From the NCBI RefSeq assembly GCF_002879855.1, contig NZ_PNYB01000021.1, positions 31,949 through 95,948 on the forward strand: a DNA stretch of 64,000 nt. Direction: 5' to 3'. Within the stretch, counting starts at the first letter, position 1; each line of letters opens with the position of its first letter. The stretch is from Trinickia soli (GTDB taxonomy: Bacteria; Pseudomonadota; Gammaproteobacteria; Burkholderiales; Burkholderiaceae). Under the pieces are notes generated by a model, which was given only the letters and a program-made list of their open reading frames with translations, ran no database searches and was not told where the DNA came from. The translations under genes and the position numbers were made by a program. Shown here one piece after another: positions 50,300-61,100 of this stretch.

Positions 50300-50863
50300 A
50301 TGACCACAAAGACGAAAACGCTCGAGGGCTGCAAGGTTGCCGTGCTGGCGATGGACGGCTTCGAAGAGGCCGAGCTCACCGAGCCGAAGCGCGCGCTGTC
50401 GGAAGCCGGCGCACTGGTGCATGTGATCTCGAACAAGCCTGGGCAGATCCAGGGCTTTCGACACGTCGAGCGCGGTTGCATGGTGACCGTCGATGCGACG
50501 TTCGATCAGGTGCGACCCGAGCAGTACGACGCCGTCGTATTGCCGGGCGGTGTTGTCAATAGCGACGCGATCAGGTCGGTGCCTGAGGCCCAGGCGTTTG
50601 TTCGTGCGATCGACGAAGCCCACAAGCCTGTTGCCGTGATCTGCCACGGCGGCTGGCTGCCGATTTCGGCCGGCATCGTCAAAGGCCACACGATGACGAG
50701 CTGGCCGAGCCTGCAAGACGATCTGCGTAACGCGGGTGCGACGTGGGTCGACGAGGAAGTCGTCGAGGACGGCAACTTCATTACGAGCCGCAAGCCCGAC
50801 GATATTCCGGCATTCAATCAGACACTCATCGCGCGGCTCGAACAGCGGGGACAGGTCGCATGA
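50300..50863 (+). CDS. PfpI/DJ-1-family type 1 glutamine amidotransferase-like protein
   Basis: 187 residues, start after GAGGAG. Signature: KVAVLAMDGFEEAELTEPKR (Glu of the nucleophile elbow system), DAVVLPGGVVNSDAIR and catalytic Cys-His in AVICHGGWLPISAG. Same class as YhbO/PfpI, linked to stress resistance and glyoxal/protein deglycation. Likely cotranscribed with the ferritin-like gene (67 bp gap). Confidence 0.93.
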   Translation: MTTKTKTLEGCKVAVLAMDGFEEAELTEPKRALSEAGALVHVISNKPGQIQGFRHVERGCMVTVDATFDQVRPEQYDAVVLPGGVVNSDAIRSVPEAQAFVRAIDEAHKPVAVICHGGWLPISAGIVKGHTMTSWPSLQDDLRNAGATWVDEEVVEDGNFITSRKPDDIPAFNQTLIARLEQRGQVA

Positions 50864-50896
50864 GGCGGGCCTGGACATGAGACGGCGGGGCCAACG

Positions 50897-51175
50897 ATGC
50901 GGGTGACCTTCCCCGACGACGCGCCGGTATTCGACGGCGCACAGATGGTTGTGAGGTTCGTCGCGAACGTCGAAGGCGTGCCGCTTTCGTGTGCGATCAC
51001 GGCCGAGGCGCTGGAAGACCATTTCGGAGCCGGCTCGACACTCGAATCCGAGTTGCTGCGCGCTTATGCCGATGGCCGCGAGCGCATCCGCGATGTCTGC
51101 CAGCGAGCCATCGAGCAAAGCGACGGCGCGGCCGTGGTGTTGCGCAGTGGGCTGTTCCGTATCGAGCGTGCCTGA
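50897..51175 (+). CDS. DUF1488 protein
   Basis: 92 residues. MRVTFPDDAPVFDGAQMVVR, FVANVEGVPLSCAITAEALE and RIRDVCQRAIEQSD are typical of DUF1488, a small family with no known function that often accompanies stress genes. 33 bp behind the PfpI gene, so likely the same operon. Confidence 0.88.
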   Translation: MRVTFPDDAPVFDGAQMVVRFVANVEGVPLSCAITAEALEDHFGAGSTLESELLRAYADGRERIRDVCQRAIEQSDGAAVVLRSGLFRIERA

Positions 51176-51277
51176 GCGTGCTTAAGCGTGCTGTTGTGTA
51201 CGCGAGCTGCCTGAGCATACGTAAGCGCACTGCATCCGAAGCGGAGCGAAACGAGAACGAACTACGGAGGACAAGTC

Positions 51278-51892
51278 ATGTCGCTGATCGTCGCAGGTCG
51301 CTTTACGACGTTTGCCGACGCGGAAGCGGCCGCGAATCGGCTGTTTGCCGCGGGGTTCGTGCAAGAGGACGTCACGCTGTTTTTCGTCAATCCGCGCGGG
51401 CAGCATGCGCGCTTCGCGATCGGCGGCGATCAATACGCCGACCCTCAGGCGGCACGTGCATCGAAAGGCGCCGGTAAAGGCGGTGCGATCGGTGCCGTCA
51501 TCGGCGCAGCGATCGGCGTTGCATTGTTCAGCGCATTTTCCTCGCCATTTCTGATTCTCGTTGTAGCAGCCGGCGTTGGCGCATACATCGGTTCGTTGAT
51601 CGGCGCGATGTCGCACACGCGCGGCGGCGGCAATGTGCCCGAGCATCAGGTGATGCATGAATCACGCGATTCGGGCGTGCTCGTCGCCGTTCATGTGTCG
51701 CCTGACAATCAGCTCGAGGCCGCGCGCGTGCTGCGCGAGGCGGGCAGCCTTGAAGTCGAGCGGGCACATGGCCGTTGGCAGCATGGACGCTGGGCCGATT
51801 TCGATCCGACGAAGGATGTCGAACCGATCGACGGCGCGGCCACTGCGCGTGCGCCTTCGGCCACCAGCACCGAGGCACACGCCAATCGTTAG
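51278..51892 (+). CDS. Glycine-zipper stress-type protein
   Basis: 204 residues, start after GGAGG. N-terminal domain (LIVAGRFTTFADAEAAANRL, EDVTLFFVNPRGQHARFAIG) resembles the YflT/general-stress-17M type. A glycine-zipper membrane hairpin follows (GKGGAIGAVIGAAIGVALFS, FLILVVAAGVGAYIGSLIGA), then a second copy-like alpha/beta segment (SGVLVAVHVSPDNQLEAARV). Inner membrane; function unknown. Confidence 0.8.
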   Translation: MSLIVAGRFTTFADAEAAANRLFAAGFVQEDVTLFFVNPRGQHARFAIGGDQYADPQAARASKGAGKGGAIGAVIGAAIGVALFSAFSSPFLILVVAAGVGAYIGSLIGAMSHTRGGGNVPEHQVMHESRDSGVLVAVHVSPDNQLEAARVLREAGSLEVERAHGRWQHGRWADFDPTKDVEPIDGAATARAPSATSTEAHANR

Positions 51893-52227
51893 GGATGCTA
51901 AACAACGCAGCCACAGCGCGCGCGGTCCGGCCCGGCCGGCCTTCGGCCGATCGCACTCCCTTGTTCCTTTGATTGGAATGCGCCGCGGCGCTCGACGTGC
52001 CACCTGCTTGCGCTGAGCATGACCGGACCCGCCCGTGACAATGGCGGGAGAGCCAGAATGCTGCGCTGCGGAGCATGTTCGACTGCGAAATGCGGATTCC
52101 CGGCATAGTCGTTGCAGGATCAAAGCGAGCGTTGCCACGAATAACCTCAACGCCACGTGTCTGCCGCGGCAAGCGAGCGCGGCGGTAACGCCCATGCCGG
52201 CGCACCGGCTTTCATCAGGAGGACGCC
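51893..52227. other. Intergenic region, 335 bp
   Basis: Between the glycine-zipper gene and DUF1328. A GC-rich stem (GGCCGGCC-TTC-GGCC near 51932) without U-tract is visible. No further gene recognised; the DUF1328 promoter must lie here. Confidence 0.45.
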
Positions 52228-52386
52228 ATGCTTCGATACGCTGTTGTTTTCTTCATCATCGCGCTCATCGCGGCCGTCTTTGGATTTACCGGCATTGCGG
52301 CCGGCGCCGCGGAAATCGCGAAAATCCTGTTCTTCATTTTCCTCGTCATTTTCCTGGCGACGCTGCTGATCGGCGTACTCAGGTGA
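52228..52386 (+). CDS. DUF1328 small membrane protein (YtjA family)
   Basis: 52 residues, start after [58 protein letters not shown] form two TM helices with the family pattern FGFTGIAxGAAxIAKILFxxFL. Inner membrane, function unknown, widely found near stress and Ku genes in Proteobacteria. Confidence 0.93.
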   Translation: MLRYAVVFFIIALIAAVFGFTGIAAGAAEIAKILFFIFLVIFLATLLIGVLR

Positions 52387-52550
52387 CGGTCGCAGGAACA
52401 TAATAGTTACTGCCGTTGCAGGGATTACGAGCGCTTTGCAAGGAATGCCGAGCGCTCGTGCTGTCCCGGCGGGAAGTCCCTGGCATCGGCATACGCCGTC
52501 GGCATTCGTCGCGCACTCTATCGCGCGCCGGCAGCGAAAGGAGAGTTGCC

Positions 52551-53369
52551 ATGTCACGCGTGATCTGGAAAGGGGCGATCAGCTTCGGTCTCGTCAACGT
52601 GCCCGTGCAGTTGCACCCCGCTACGCGCCCGGAACGAACCAGCTTCAATCTGCTCGACAAGGAGACGGCCGACCCGATCGGCTATAAGCAGATCAATAAA
52701 CGAACGGGGAAAGAAGTCCGCCGCGAAAACATCGTGCGTGGCTATGAATACGAAAAGAACACCTATGTCGTTCTGAGCGACGACGAAATTCGCTCGGCGA
52801 GCCCCGAGTCGACGCAAACCGTCGACATCCTCGCATTCGTCGAGGCTTACAAGGTTTCCTTCCTTTACCTCGATACGCCGTACTACCTCGTACCCGAGCG
52901 ACAGGGTAAGAAGGCATACGCGCTGTTGCGCGAATCGCTCGCGCAAACGGGCAAGATCGGCATCGCGAACGTCGTGCTGCATAACAAGCAGCACCTGGCG
53001 GCACTGATTCCGGCAGGGCCCGTTCTCGCGCTCAATACTTTGCGCTGGGGCGGCGAAGTGCTCGACGTCGGCGATCTGGCGTTGCCGCCCGCGGATGCGA
53101 AATCGGCCGGAGTGAGCGCGCGCGAACTCGAAATGGCCACGAAGCTGATCGAGGACATGACCGAAGACTGGGAGCCGACGCATTACCACGACACGTTTCG
53201 CGACGACATCCTCGCGCTCGTCGATCGCAAGGTGCGCGAAGGGAAGACGCACGAAATCAGCGAAGGCGCACGTGCGCCGGCTCGTACGCGCGCGACGGCC
53301 GACGTCGTCGATCTATCGGAATTGCTCAAACGCAGTCTCGGCCGGGGCAAGGGCAAGCATGCGGCCTGA
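52551..53369 (+). CDS. ku: Bacterial Ku protein
   Basis: 272 residues, start after AAGGAG. Ku binds DNA double-strand ends as a homodimer and recruits LigD. MSRVIWKGAISFGLVNVPVQ, the GYEYEKNTYVVLSDDEI segment, IANVVLHNKQHLAALIP and ATKLIEDMTEDWEPTHYHDT are classic. The C-terminus is basic (RSLGRGKGKHAA). Adjacent ligD (28 bp) makes a complete two-component NHEJ unit. Confidence 0.97.
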   Translation: MSRVIWKGAISFGLVNVPVQLHPATRPERTSFNLLDKETADPIGYKQINKRTGKEVRRENIVRGYEYEKNTYVVLSDDEIRSASPESTQTVDILAFVEAYKVSFLYLDTPYYLVPERQGKKAYALLRESLAQTGKIGIANVVLHNKQHLAALIPAGPVLALNTLRWGGEVLDVGDLALPPADAKSAGVSARELEMATKLIEDMTEDWEPTHYHDTFRDDILALVDRKVREGKTHEISEGARAPARTRATADVVDLSELLKRSLGRGKGKHAA

Positions 53370-53397
53370 CTGAGCCGCGGACCCTACACGGACCAGC

Positions 53398-56217
53398 ATG
53401 GCGGACAAGCTCGAAACCTATCGCAACAAGCGGCGCTTCGACGACACGCCCGAGCCCGCGGGCGCCGAACGCGCCCGCCGCGCGAAGCGCGCGGCGACAA
53501 ACCGCGATGCCGGCCCGGCGCTTTCATACCTGATCCAGGAACATCACGCTCGACGCCTGCACTACGACTTCCGGCTCGAACTGGACGGCACACTCAAATC
53601 GTGGGCCGTGCCGAAAGGGCCCTGCCTCGATCCATCGGTCAAACGGCTCGCCGTCCACGTAGAAGACCATCCCGTGGAATACGGGTCATTCGAGGGCGAA
53701 ATTCCGCCCGGCAACTATGGCGCCGGCACGGTGATCGTATGGGACCGCGGCACGTGGGAGCCGGCGGGAGGCGTCGAACTGGCGCGCAAAGCCTACGCTG
53801 CGGGCAAACTCAAGTTCACGCTGCACGGGAAGAAGCTCCATGGCGGATGGGCGCTGGTGCGAAGCGGCATGCGTGGCAGCGGCGACAAGGAACAATGGCT
53901 CTTGATCAAAGAGCGCGATGACGAGGCTCGGCCCGAGAGCGAATACGACGTCATCGCGCAAGCGCCAGGCAGCGCGTTATCGGACGGGCAAGCGTCGAAC
54001 AGAAAGTCAGCCGGGAAAGCGGCCACGAAGACGACCAGCAAGACGGCCAGGAAGGCGAGCGACACCGAGCGGCGCTCGGCGAAGGGCGCGGATGGAAAGG
54101 GGCGCAAAGGCGCATTGGCCGTGCCTGCTCATGCGCAGCATGCCGGCCGATTTCATGCCGGGCGCCCCGATATCGTTGCGACGCGTACGACGCAGTCGTT
54201 GCGCGAGCTCGCCGTGTCGCCGTCGATCGAGGGCGCCGTGAAGGCGCGCTTGCCCGAATCGTTGAAGCCGCAGCTTGCGACGCTGGTCGACGATGTCCCC
54301 CTGGGCGACGACTGGTCGTACGAAATCAAGTTCGACGGCTATCGCGCATTGACGCGAATCGATCATGGGGACGCCAGGCCCGTGCGGATTCTGACGCGCA
54401 GCGGCCTCGATTGGACCGCGAAGTTCAAGAGGCAGGCGCAGGCGTTTGCGGCACTGGAAGTCGAGACGGCCTGGATTGACGGCGAAGCGGTGATGCTCGA
54501 CGAGAACGGCGTGCCGAGTTTCCAAGCGCTGCAAAACGCCTTCGATTCGGGGCGTGCCGAGGACATCGTGATCTTCGCCTTCGATTTACCGTATCTGAAC
54601 GGCTATGACTTGCGCGACGTGCCGCTCGTCCAACGCCGGGCATTGCTGCGCGCCTTGCTTGAAGGTTCCGACGACGACACCGTTCGCTTCTCCGAAGATT
54701 TCGCGCTCGACCCGCATGACCTGCTGCACAGTGCTTGCGCGATGGCGTTGGAAGGAATCGTAGGCAAACGATGCGACAGCCGGTACACGTCTACCCGCAG
54801 CGGCTCCTGGATCAAGTTGCGCTGTCGGCGGCGGCAGGAGTTCGTCATTGGCGGCTATTCCGAGCCTTCGGGTAGCCGCAACGGTTTTGGTGCGCTATTG
54901 CTCGGCGTGTTCGACGCGCGCGGCAAGCTGCATTACGCCGGACGCGTGGGAACGGGCTTCGATGCCGCGCTGCTGCGGTCGATCAAGCGCGAGCTCGATG
55001 CGCTCGAAACCGACCGTTCGCCGTTTGCGGAGCCGCCCGCCGAGCGCAGTCGCACGAAGGTGCATTGGGTGCGCCCCGAGCTGGTCGCCGAATGCAATTT
55101 TTCCGAGTGGACGAGCGAGCGCATCGTGCGGCAGGCATCGTTTGTCAGCCTGCGCCGCGATAAGCCCGCGCGCGCGATCGTGCAGGAAGCGCCGCGCAAA
55201 GTCGGCGGGACGAAACCCGAGAGCGATACCGCAGTGGTTAGGAAACACGCCAAAGTATCTCCTGCTATGGAAAGCGAAACAGTAAGGACTCCCAAGCAAT
55301 CGGCCAAAGCGATGAAGGAGGGCGAGACGGTCACAGGCGTGCGTATCTCGCATCCCGAACGCATGATCGACAGATCGATCGGCTTCGCCAAACGCGATCT
55401 CGTGCGTTACTTCGAGCGGATCGCGCCTTGGTTGCTGCCGCATGTAAAGGGACGGCCCGTCGCGCTGGTGCGTGCCCCCGACGGCATCGAAGGCGAACTG
55501 TTCTTTCAGAAGCACGGCAATCGCCTGTCGATTCCGAACATCACACAGCACGAAGGCCTCGATCCGGGTCACCCGGCGCTCATCACGCTCGATCGCGTCG
55601 AGGCACTCGTCGGCGCCGCTCAGATGGGCACGGTCGAACTGCATACATGGAACGCGCTGGCCACCCATATCGAAAAGCCCGACCGCGTCGTGTTCGATCT
55701 CGACCCCGATCCGAAGCTCGGCTGGGAGCGCATGATCGAGGCGGCGCAACTGACGCGCGAGCTGCTCGCCGAACTCGGGCTGCAATCGTGGTGCAAGACG
55801 AGCGGCGGCAAGGGGCTCCATGTGGTCGTACCGCTCGCGCGCCAGGCGGGCTGGGACGAGGTGAAAGCATTCGCGCAAGCCACGGCGCAGCATATGGCCG
55901 CGACGTTGCCCGACCGCTTCAGCGCGAAGATGGGCGCGCAAAATCGCCGCGGCCGAATATTTGTCGACTACCTGCGCAACAACCGCGGGTCGAGCACGGT
56001 CGCCGCATTCTCTCCGCGTGCGCGTCCGGGAATGGGCGTATCGGTGACGCTCGCCTGGGATGAACTCGCGGACACGACGGGTGGTGCGCAATGGACGGTG
56101 CAAAACGTCCATGAGCGGCTCGAATCGCTGAAAGTCGATCCCTGGGCCGATTACGCAGGCACGAAGCAGCGCATTACGAAAAGCATGCGCGAACGCCTGG
56201 GCATGAAGGGCGGGTGA
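53398..56217 (+). CDS. ligD: ATP-dependent DNA ligase D (PE-LIG-POL)
   Basis: 939 residues in the Pseudomonas-type order. N-terminal 3'-phosphoesterase (HHARRLHYDFRLELDGTLKS, HPVEYGSFEGEIPPGNYG), a low-complexity Lys/Thr/Ala linker (about 195-245), ligase with adenylated Lys311 in YEIKFDGYRAL, and a C-terminal primase-polymerase (RISHPERMIDRSIGFAKRDL, catalytic DLDPD in VVFDLDPDPKLGW). Nonhomologous end joining with Ku. Confidence 0.97.
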   Translation: MADKLETYRNKRRFDDTPEPAGAERARRAKRAATNRDAGPALSYLIQEHHARRLHYDFRLELDGTLKSWAVPKGPCLDPSVKRLAVHVEDHPVEYGSFEGEIPPGNYGAGTVIVWDRGTWEPAGGVELARKAYAAGKLKFTLHGKKLHGGWALVRSGMRGSGDKEQWLLIKERDDEARPESEYDVIAQAPGSALSDGQASNRKSAGKAATKTTSKTARKASDTERRSAKGADGKGRKGALAVPAHAQHAGRFHAGRPDIVATRTTQSLRELAVSPSIEGAVKARLPESLKPQLATLVDDVPLGDDWSYEIKFDGYRALTRIDHGDARPVRILTRSGLDWTAKFKRQAQAFAALEVETAWIDGEAVMLDENGVPSFQALQNAFDSGRAEDIVIFAFDLPYLNGYDLRDVPLVQRRALLRALLEGSDDDTVRFSEDFALDPHDLLHSACAMALEGIVGKRCDSRYTSTRSGSWIKLRCRRRQEFVIGGYSEPSGSRNGFGALLLGVFDARGKLHYAGRVGTGFDAALLRSIKRELDALETDRSPFAEPPAERSRTKVHWVRPELVAECNFSEWTSERIVRQASFVSLRRDKPARAIVQEAPRKVGGTKPESDTAVVRKHAKVSPAMESETVRTPKQSAKAMKEGETVTGVRISHPERMIDRSIGFAKRDLVRYFERIAPWLLPHVKGRPVALVRAPDGIEGELFFQKHGNRLSIPNITQHEGLDPGHPALITLDRVEALVGAAQMGTVELHTWNALATHIEKPDRVVFDLDPDPKLGWERMIEAAQLTRELLAELGLQSWCKTSGGKGLHVVVPLARQAGWDEVKAFAQATAQHMAATLPDRFSAKMGAQNRRGRIFVDYLRNNRGSSTVAAFSPRARPGMGVSVTLAWDELADTTGGAQWTVQNVHERLESLKVDPWADYAGTKQRITKSMRERLGMKGG

Positions 56218-56250
56218 AGGGAAGCAAACAGCACTCGTCAGATCTGCCGA

Positions 56251-56274
56251 AAGCGCGCCGCGGGCGCGCTTTTT
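56251..56274 (+). terminator. Intrinsic terminator after ligD
   Basis: A 9-bp stem (AAGCGCGCC / GGCGCGCTT) with GCG loop is followed by a T-run ending at 56274, 34 bp beyond the ligD stop. Confidence 0.85.
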
Positions 56275-56318
56275 GCGCCGGATAGGGTCTCACGCACAGA
56301 CTTTTATCGGAGGCACAG

Positions 56319-58115
56319 ATGGCGCAAACGGTAGGCGACTTCATCGTCGAAAGATTGCATCAGTGGGGCGTGCGACGCATGTTCGGCTACCCCGGCGACG
56401 GCATCAACGGGGTGTTCGGCGCGTTGCGTCGTGCGAAGGGAAAAATCGAATTCGTGCAGGCCCGCCATGAGGAAATGGCCGCATTCATGGCGAGCGCCCA
56501 TGCGAAATTCACGGGCGAGCTCGGCGTCTGCATCGCAACGTCGGGCCCCGGCGCCGCACACCTGATCACGGGTCTTTACGACGCCAGGCTCGACCATATG
56601 CCGGTGCTCGCGATTTGCGGTCAGCAAGCGCGCGCCGCCTTGGGTTCCCACTATCAGCAGGAAGTCGACCTCGCCTCGCTGTTCAAGGATGTCGCGGGTT
56701 CCTACGTGCAGCAGGCGAGCGTGCCGGCACAAGTGCGGCACATGGTCGACCGCGCGGTCCGCATCGCGCTGTCGCAGCGGCGCGTGACTGCGATCATTCT
56801 GCCGAGCGATCTTCAAGAACTCGATTATTCTCCGCCGCCACGCAAGCACGGGACGGCGCATTCGGGCGTCGGCTATTCGCGCCCGCGCATCATGCCCGAG
56901 CCGTCCGATCTCGCTCGCGCCGCTGAAGTGCTCAACGCAGGGCGCCGCGTCGCGATGCTCGTCGGCGCGGGCGCATTGCACGCAACGGATGAGGTGATCG
57001 CCGTCGCCGAACGATTGAAGGCTGGCGTCGCCAAGGCGCTGCTGGGCAAGGCCGTCGTGCCGGACGAATACCCGTGGGTGACGGGTTCGATCGGCTTGCT
57101 CGGCACGAAGCCAAGCTGGGAATTGATGACGCACTGCGACACCTTGCTGATGATCGGCTCGGGCTTTCCCTACTCGGAATTCCTGCCGAAGGAGGGCGAC
57201 GCGCGCGGCGTGCAGATCGACATCGGCGCCGACATGTTGAGCCTTCGCTATCCGATGGAAGTGAACCTCGTGGGCGATAGCGCCGAGACGTTGCGCGCGC
57301 TGCTGCCGTTGCTCGATCAGAAGACCGAGGACACGTGGCGCAAACGTATCGAGGGATGGACGTCGGATTGGTGGGAGACGCTCGATAAGCGCGCGCAAGA
57401 ACCCGTCAAGCGCGGCGTCAATCCGCAGCGCATCTTCACCGAACTTTCGCCGAAGCTGTCGAACGACGTGATTCTGACAAGCGATTCGGGGTCATGTGCG
57501 AACTGGTATGCACGCGACTTGAAAATCCGGCGCGGCATGATGTGCTCGCTGTCGGGCGGCCTCGCTTCGATGGGCGCAGCGGTACCGTATGCTATCGCCG
57601 CGAAGTTTGCGCATCCCGACCGACCGGTGATTGCGTTCGTCGGCGACGGCGCGATGCAGATGAACAACATGGCCGAACTGATCACGGTAGCCAAGTACTG
57701 GCAACAATGGAAAGACGGGCGCTGGATCTGCATGGTCATGAACAACGAAGATCTGAACCAGGTGACGTGGGAGCAGCGCGTCATGGAAGGCGATCCGAAA
57801 TTCGAGGCCTCACAGGAACTGCCGAACGTGCCGTTTCATCGCTTCGCCGAGTTGATCGGGCTCAAAGGTATTTACGTCGATACGCCGGAAGCCATTGGTC
57901 CCGCGTGGGAGGAAGCGCTGGCCGCGGGCCGTCCCGTCGTGCTTGAAATCAAGACCGATCCCGACGTGCCGCCTTTGCCGCCCCATGTGACGCTCGCACA
58001 GGCGCGCAAATTCGCCCGCACATTGATGGAAGGCGATCCCGACGAAGGCAGTGTCATCGTCAATACGGCCAGGCAGGTCATGGCCTCCGTCCTGCCTGGA
58101 AAGAAGGACTCCTGA
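56319..58115 (+). CDS. Thiamine-pyrophosphate enzyme (pyruvate oxidase/acetolactate synthase-like)
   Basis: 598 residues, start after GGAGG. PYR domain has the catalytic Glu in QARHEEMAAFMASAHAKFTG; a central FAD/Rossmann-type domain (GRRVAMLVGAGALHATDEVI) and PP domain with GDGAMQMNNMAELITVAKYW ending in MNNEDLNQV (Mg/TPP motif GDG-x(n)-NN) follow. This resembles pyruvate:quinone oxidase-like and YdaP proteins more than true acetolactate synthase. C-terminal amphipathic tail suggests possible membrane contact. Downstream of the ligD terminator. Confidence 0.9.
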   Translation: MAQTVGDFIVERLHQWGVRRMFGYPGDGINGVFGALRRAKGKIEFVQARHEEMAAFMASAHAKFTGELGVCIATSGPGAAHLITGLYDARLDHMPVLAICGQQARAALGSHYQQEVDLASLFKDVAGSYVQQASVPAQVRHMVDRAVRIALSQRRVTAIILPSDLQELDYSPPPRKHGTAHSGVGYSRPRIMPEPSDLARAAEVLNAGRRVAMLVGAGALHATDEVIAVAERLKAGVAKALLGKAVVPDEYPWVTGSIGLLGTKPSWELMTHCDTLLMIGSGFPYSEFLPKEGDARGVQIDIGADMLSLRYPMEVNLVGDSAETLRALLPLLDQKTEDTWRKRIEGWTSDWWETLDKRAQEPVKRGVNPQRIFTELSPKLSNDVILTSDSGSCANWYARDLKIRRGMMCSLSGGLASMGAAVPYAIAAKFAHPDRPVIAFVGDGAMQMNNMAELITVAKYWQQWKDGRWICMVMNNEDLNQVTWEQRVMEGDPKFEASQELPNVPFHRFAELIGLKGIYVDTPEAIGPAWEEALAAGRPVVLEIKTDPDVPPLPPHVTLAQARKFARTLMEGDPDEGSVIVNTARQVMASVLPGKKDS

Positions 58116-58131
58116 TCAATTGCCCGGGTCT

Positions 58132-61100
58132 TCAAAAAGCCACGGTCAGCTTCGCCTGCACCCCATAGTCCGACAGATGGTGTGCGTACTGGCCGGAATA
58201 GCCGACGCCGAGCGTCACGGCCCGGCTCAATGCGAGATCGAGCCCGGCATCGATGGTCGCCGCATCCCGGGCGATGGGTACGCCTGCGATCGTAAAGGCG
58301 CTGCCGCCGTCGAAACTGAAGGTCGAGAGCGGCGTCAGGTCGCCGACCGCATGACGCCAACCAACGGTGCCGTGCACGGCCCCCTTCCAACCGTATAGGG
58401 CGTAGGCCTTCCTGGCCCGCATGCCGACGGTCGTGAACGTGACGTTGGTCGTGCTCGCGGGTGTCGTCAGTGCGGCTGCGCCGCCGGTTTCGGTGAAGCC
58501 GCCCGTATGCAGATTGATCGTGGCGACATTGACGAAGGGCTCGACCGTGACGAGCGGGGAATCGAGCCGGTAACCCACTTCGCCGAAGCCTTGCACCATC
58601 GCCGCGCCGTAGTGCGAACTCAGATCCGCGGAGAACCCCGGGAATGCCACGGTGCGGTGCGTGTCGATGTCGTGCCAGGTGTAGCCCACGCCGAAACGGA
58701 CGCCGAGTGGGCCCCATTGCGAGCCGCCGTACAACGACAAGTGAGCATCGACGATCGCGCCCGATGCCTCGCGCGCACTGACGTCATAGCGCGAATTGGT
58801 GGCGCCGGCCATGAGGCCGACGCGCCCGTTCTGCAACACGGGTACGTCGCCGCCGATCGCGAGGCCGCTCAGCGTTCGATCGAACGTGGCGGCGTTGCCA
58901 TCGCCGTTCCATTGATTCCAACCGCCCATGGCTTGTGCCCACAGTGCGACGCGCCTCGCGCCCGGCGTCGGCGGCAGGAAATCGTTGTCAGTGGACGCAA
59001 CCAATGCTTGCGTAGGCGCGATATCGTCGGCGAACGCCTGTTGCAATCGCGCGATGGCGGCGTCGCGAAAGACGCGGCTATCGGTGATCATCGCGCCTTT
59101 CTGCGAGGCGTAGACATCGCCTGAGAGCGCGTCGAGCGCTTGACGTCCCGAAGCGGCGTCGGGCACGGACGCGACCGCGTTGTAGATCGTATTGCCTTGC
59201 CCCAGGCTTTCGACGCCCTGACCGGTAGCGCACTCGTTGCGCGTTTGGGCGACGCTGCAGAACGATTTCTGGTTGCGCCGTGTGTCGAGATAGACGTGAT
59301 TGGCGTCATACGCTAGCGACAGATCGACGAACGGCATGTTCTGCGTCAATGCGTCGAACGTGCCGGTCACGCCGCCGTTTGCGGAAACGATCGTCCACTG
59401 GCTGCCCGGCGCATAGACTCCGCCTGCCTTGATCGTCTGGACCGTGCCGCCTTGGATGAGCGCCTGGCCCGTGGCGTGGATGAGATCGCCTGTCTGATCG
59501 GGCAGGATGCCGGCCGCATAGATCGAACCCGCTTCGAACGTGACGTCGCCGTTGATATGAAGCGTGCCGGGCGTATGACCGGGTGCGATCGTGCCGCCCG
59601 AGGCGATGTCGGTCGTACCCACCGAGCCGGTACCGGTCAGCGTGCCGCCTGCTTGCACCGAGACAGGGCCGCTGACCGAGCCGCTCACCGACAATGTGCC
59701 GGCTGTTACCGTCGTGGTTCCCGAGTAGGTGTTGTCCGCATCGAGCGTCAACGTGCCCGCGCCGCTTTTGAACAAGCCTCCGCTGCCGCTGATCGCACTC
59801 GTGAGTGCGAGATCGGCGTCGGTCTTGAAGGTGCCGCCGCCTGCGCCGAGCGTGACACTGCGCGCGGAGCTGAAGCCGGAGGTGTTGTCGAGCGTGCCGC
59901 CGTCGAGCGTCAGGCCGCCCGATGTTGCGCCGAGATTCGAGTCGGAGGCGATCGACAGCGCCCCCCCCTCGATGAACGTGCCACCCGTATAGCTGTTGGT
60001 ACCGGATAGCACCAGAGTGCCGTTATCGGTTTTCTCCAGGCCGCCTGCACCGGTCAATGCCGAAGCGATCGTCGCAGTGATGCCGGAGGTGAGTGCGCCA
60101 CCTCCCGCACCCACACGAATGATGCTCTTCGCGTCGGCAAGCGTGATCGCATCGCCATTGACCAGATAGCCATCGGTGGCGAACTGCATGCCGCTGACCG
60201 AGACTGCGCCCGCACTGTCATCGACCGTCACGGTTCCCGGTTGCCCCGCGAAGATGGCGAACTGCCCGTTTTGCCAATTCGAGTTGGCGGCGCCGTTTGC
60301 GGTCGTCCAGTTGTTGTTGGCTGTGTTCCAGATGCCGTCGCCACCGTCTACCGTGCCGTTGTTGTGATTCGACGCAGTGCCGCCGTCCCAGAAGTTGACG
60401 CTCGCTCCGCCGGTATTGACGAGATTGACCTCATGCGTAATCGAAGTCTGCACGGAAAAATCGCTCGCGCGGTCGCCGCTGGGAATGCTGCCGATGTGCA
60501 ATCCGTTGTCGCTCAGGCCGGCGGCATAGTCGAACAATCGATAGAGCCCCGGGCCCAGGCCGCCGAGATCGGAAATGTTGAGCGTACCCGCGAGCGTCAG
60601 ATTGCCGGCGACATTGAACATGCCCGTCGATGTATCGGGCGCACCGAGGGATACGTTGACGTTCGAGGCATTCGACAGCTTAAGGTTGCTGCTGAAGTTC
60701 AACACGTTTCCCTGCCGGCCCGCGAGTGTCCCTGCGCCGATCGTTGCGTCGCCTTTGATCGTGCCCGTGCCTTCGATCGTGCCGCCCGCTTGCGCGGAAA
60801 CGACGCCGCCGAGTACGCCATCGACCGACAGCGTGCCGTTCGATACCGTCGTTGTGCCCGCAAAATTCGATGAGTCGCCGGTGAGCTGCGTCATGCCGGC
60901 GCCGATCTGCGTAATGCTGCCGTTGCCGCTGATTTTCCCGTCGAAGATGACGGTATCTGCGCGGTCGAACGCGAGCGTGGCGTTGTTGATGACGTCGCCC
61001 GAAATCGAGCCCGATGTGCCGCCGTTGCCCAGCTGTAGCGTACCGGCCGTGATCGTCGTGCCGCCCAGGTAGCTGCTGTCGCCGGTGAGCGCGGTGGTGC

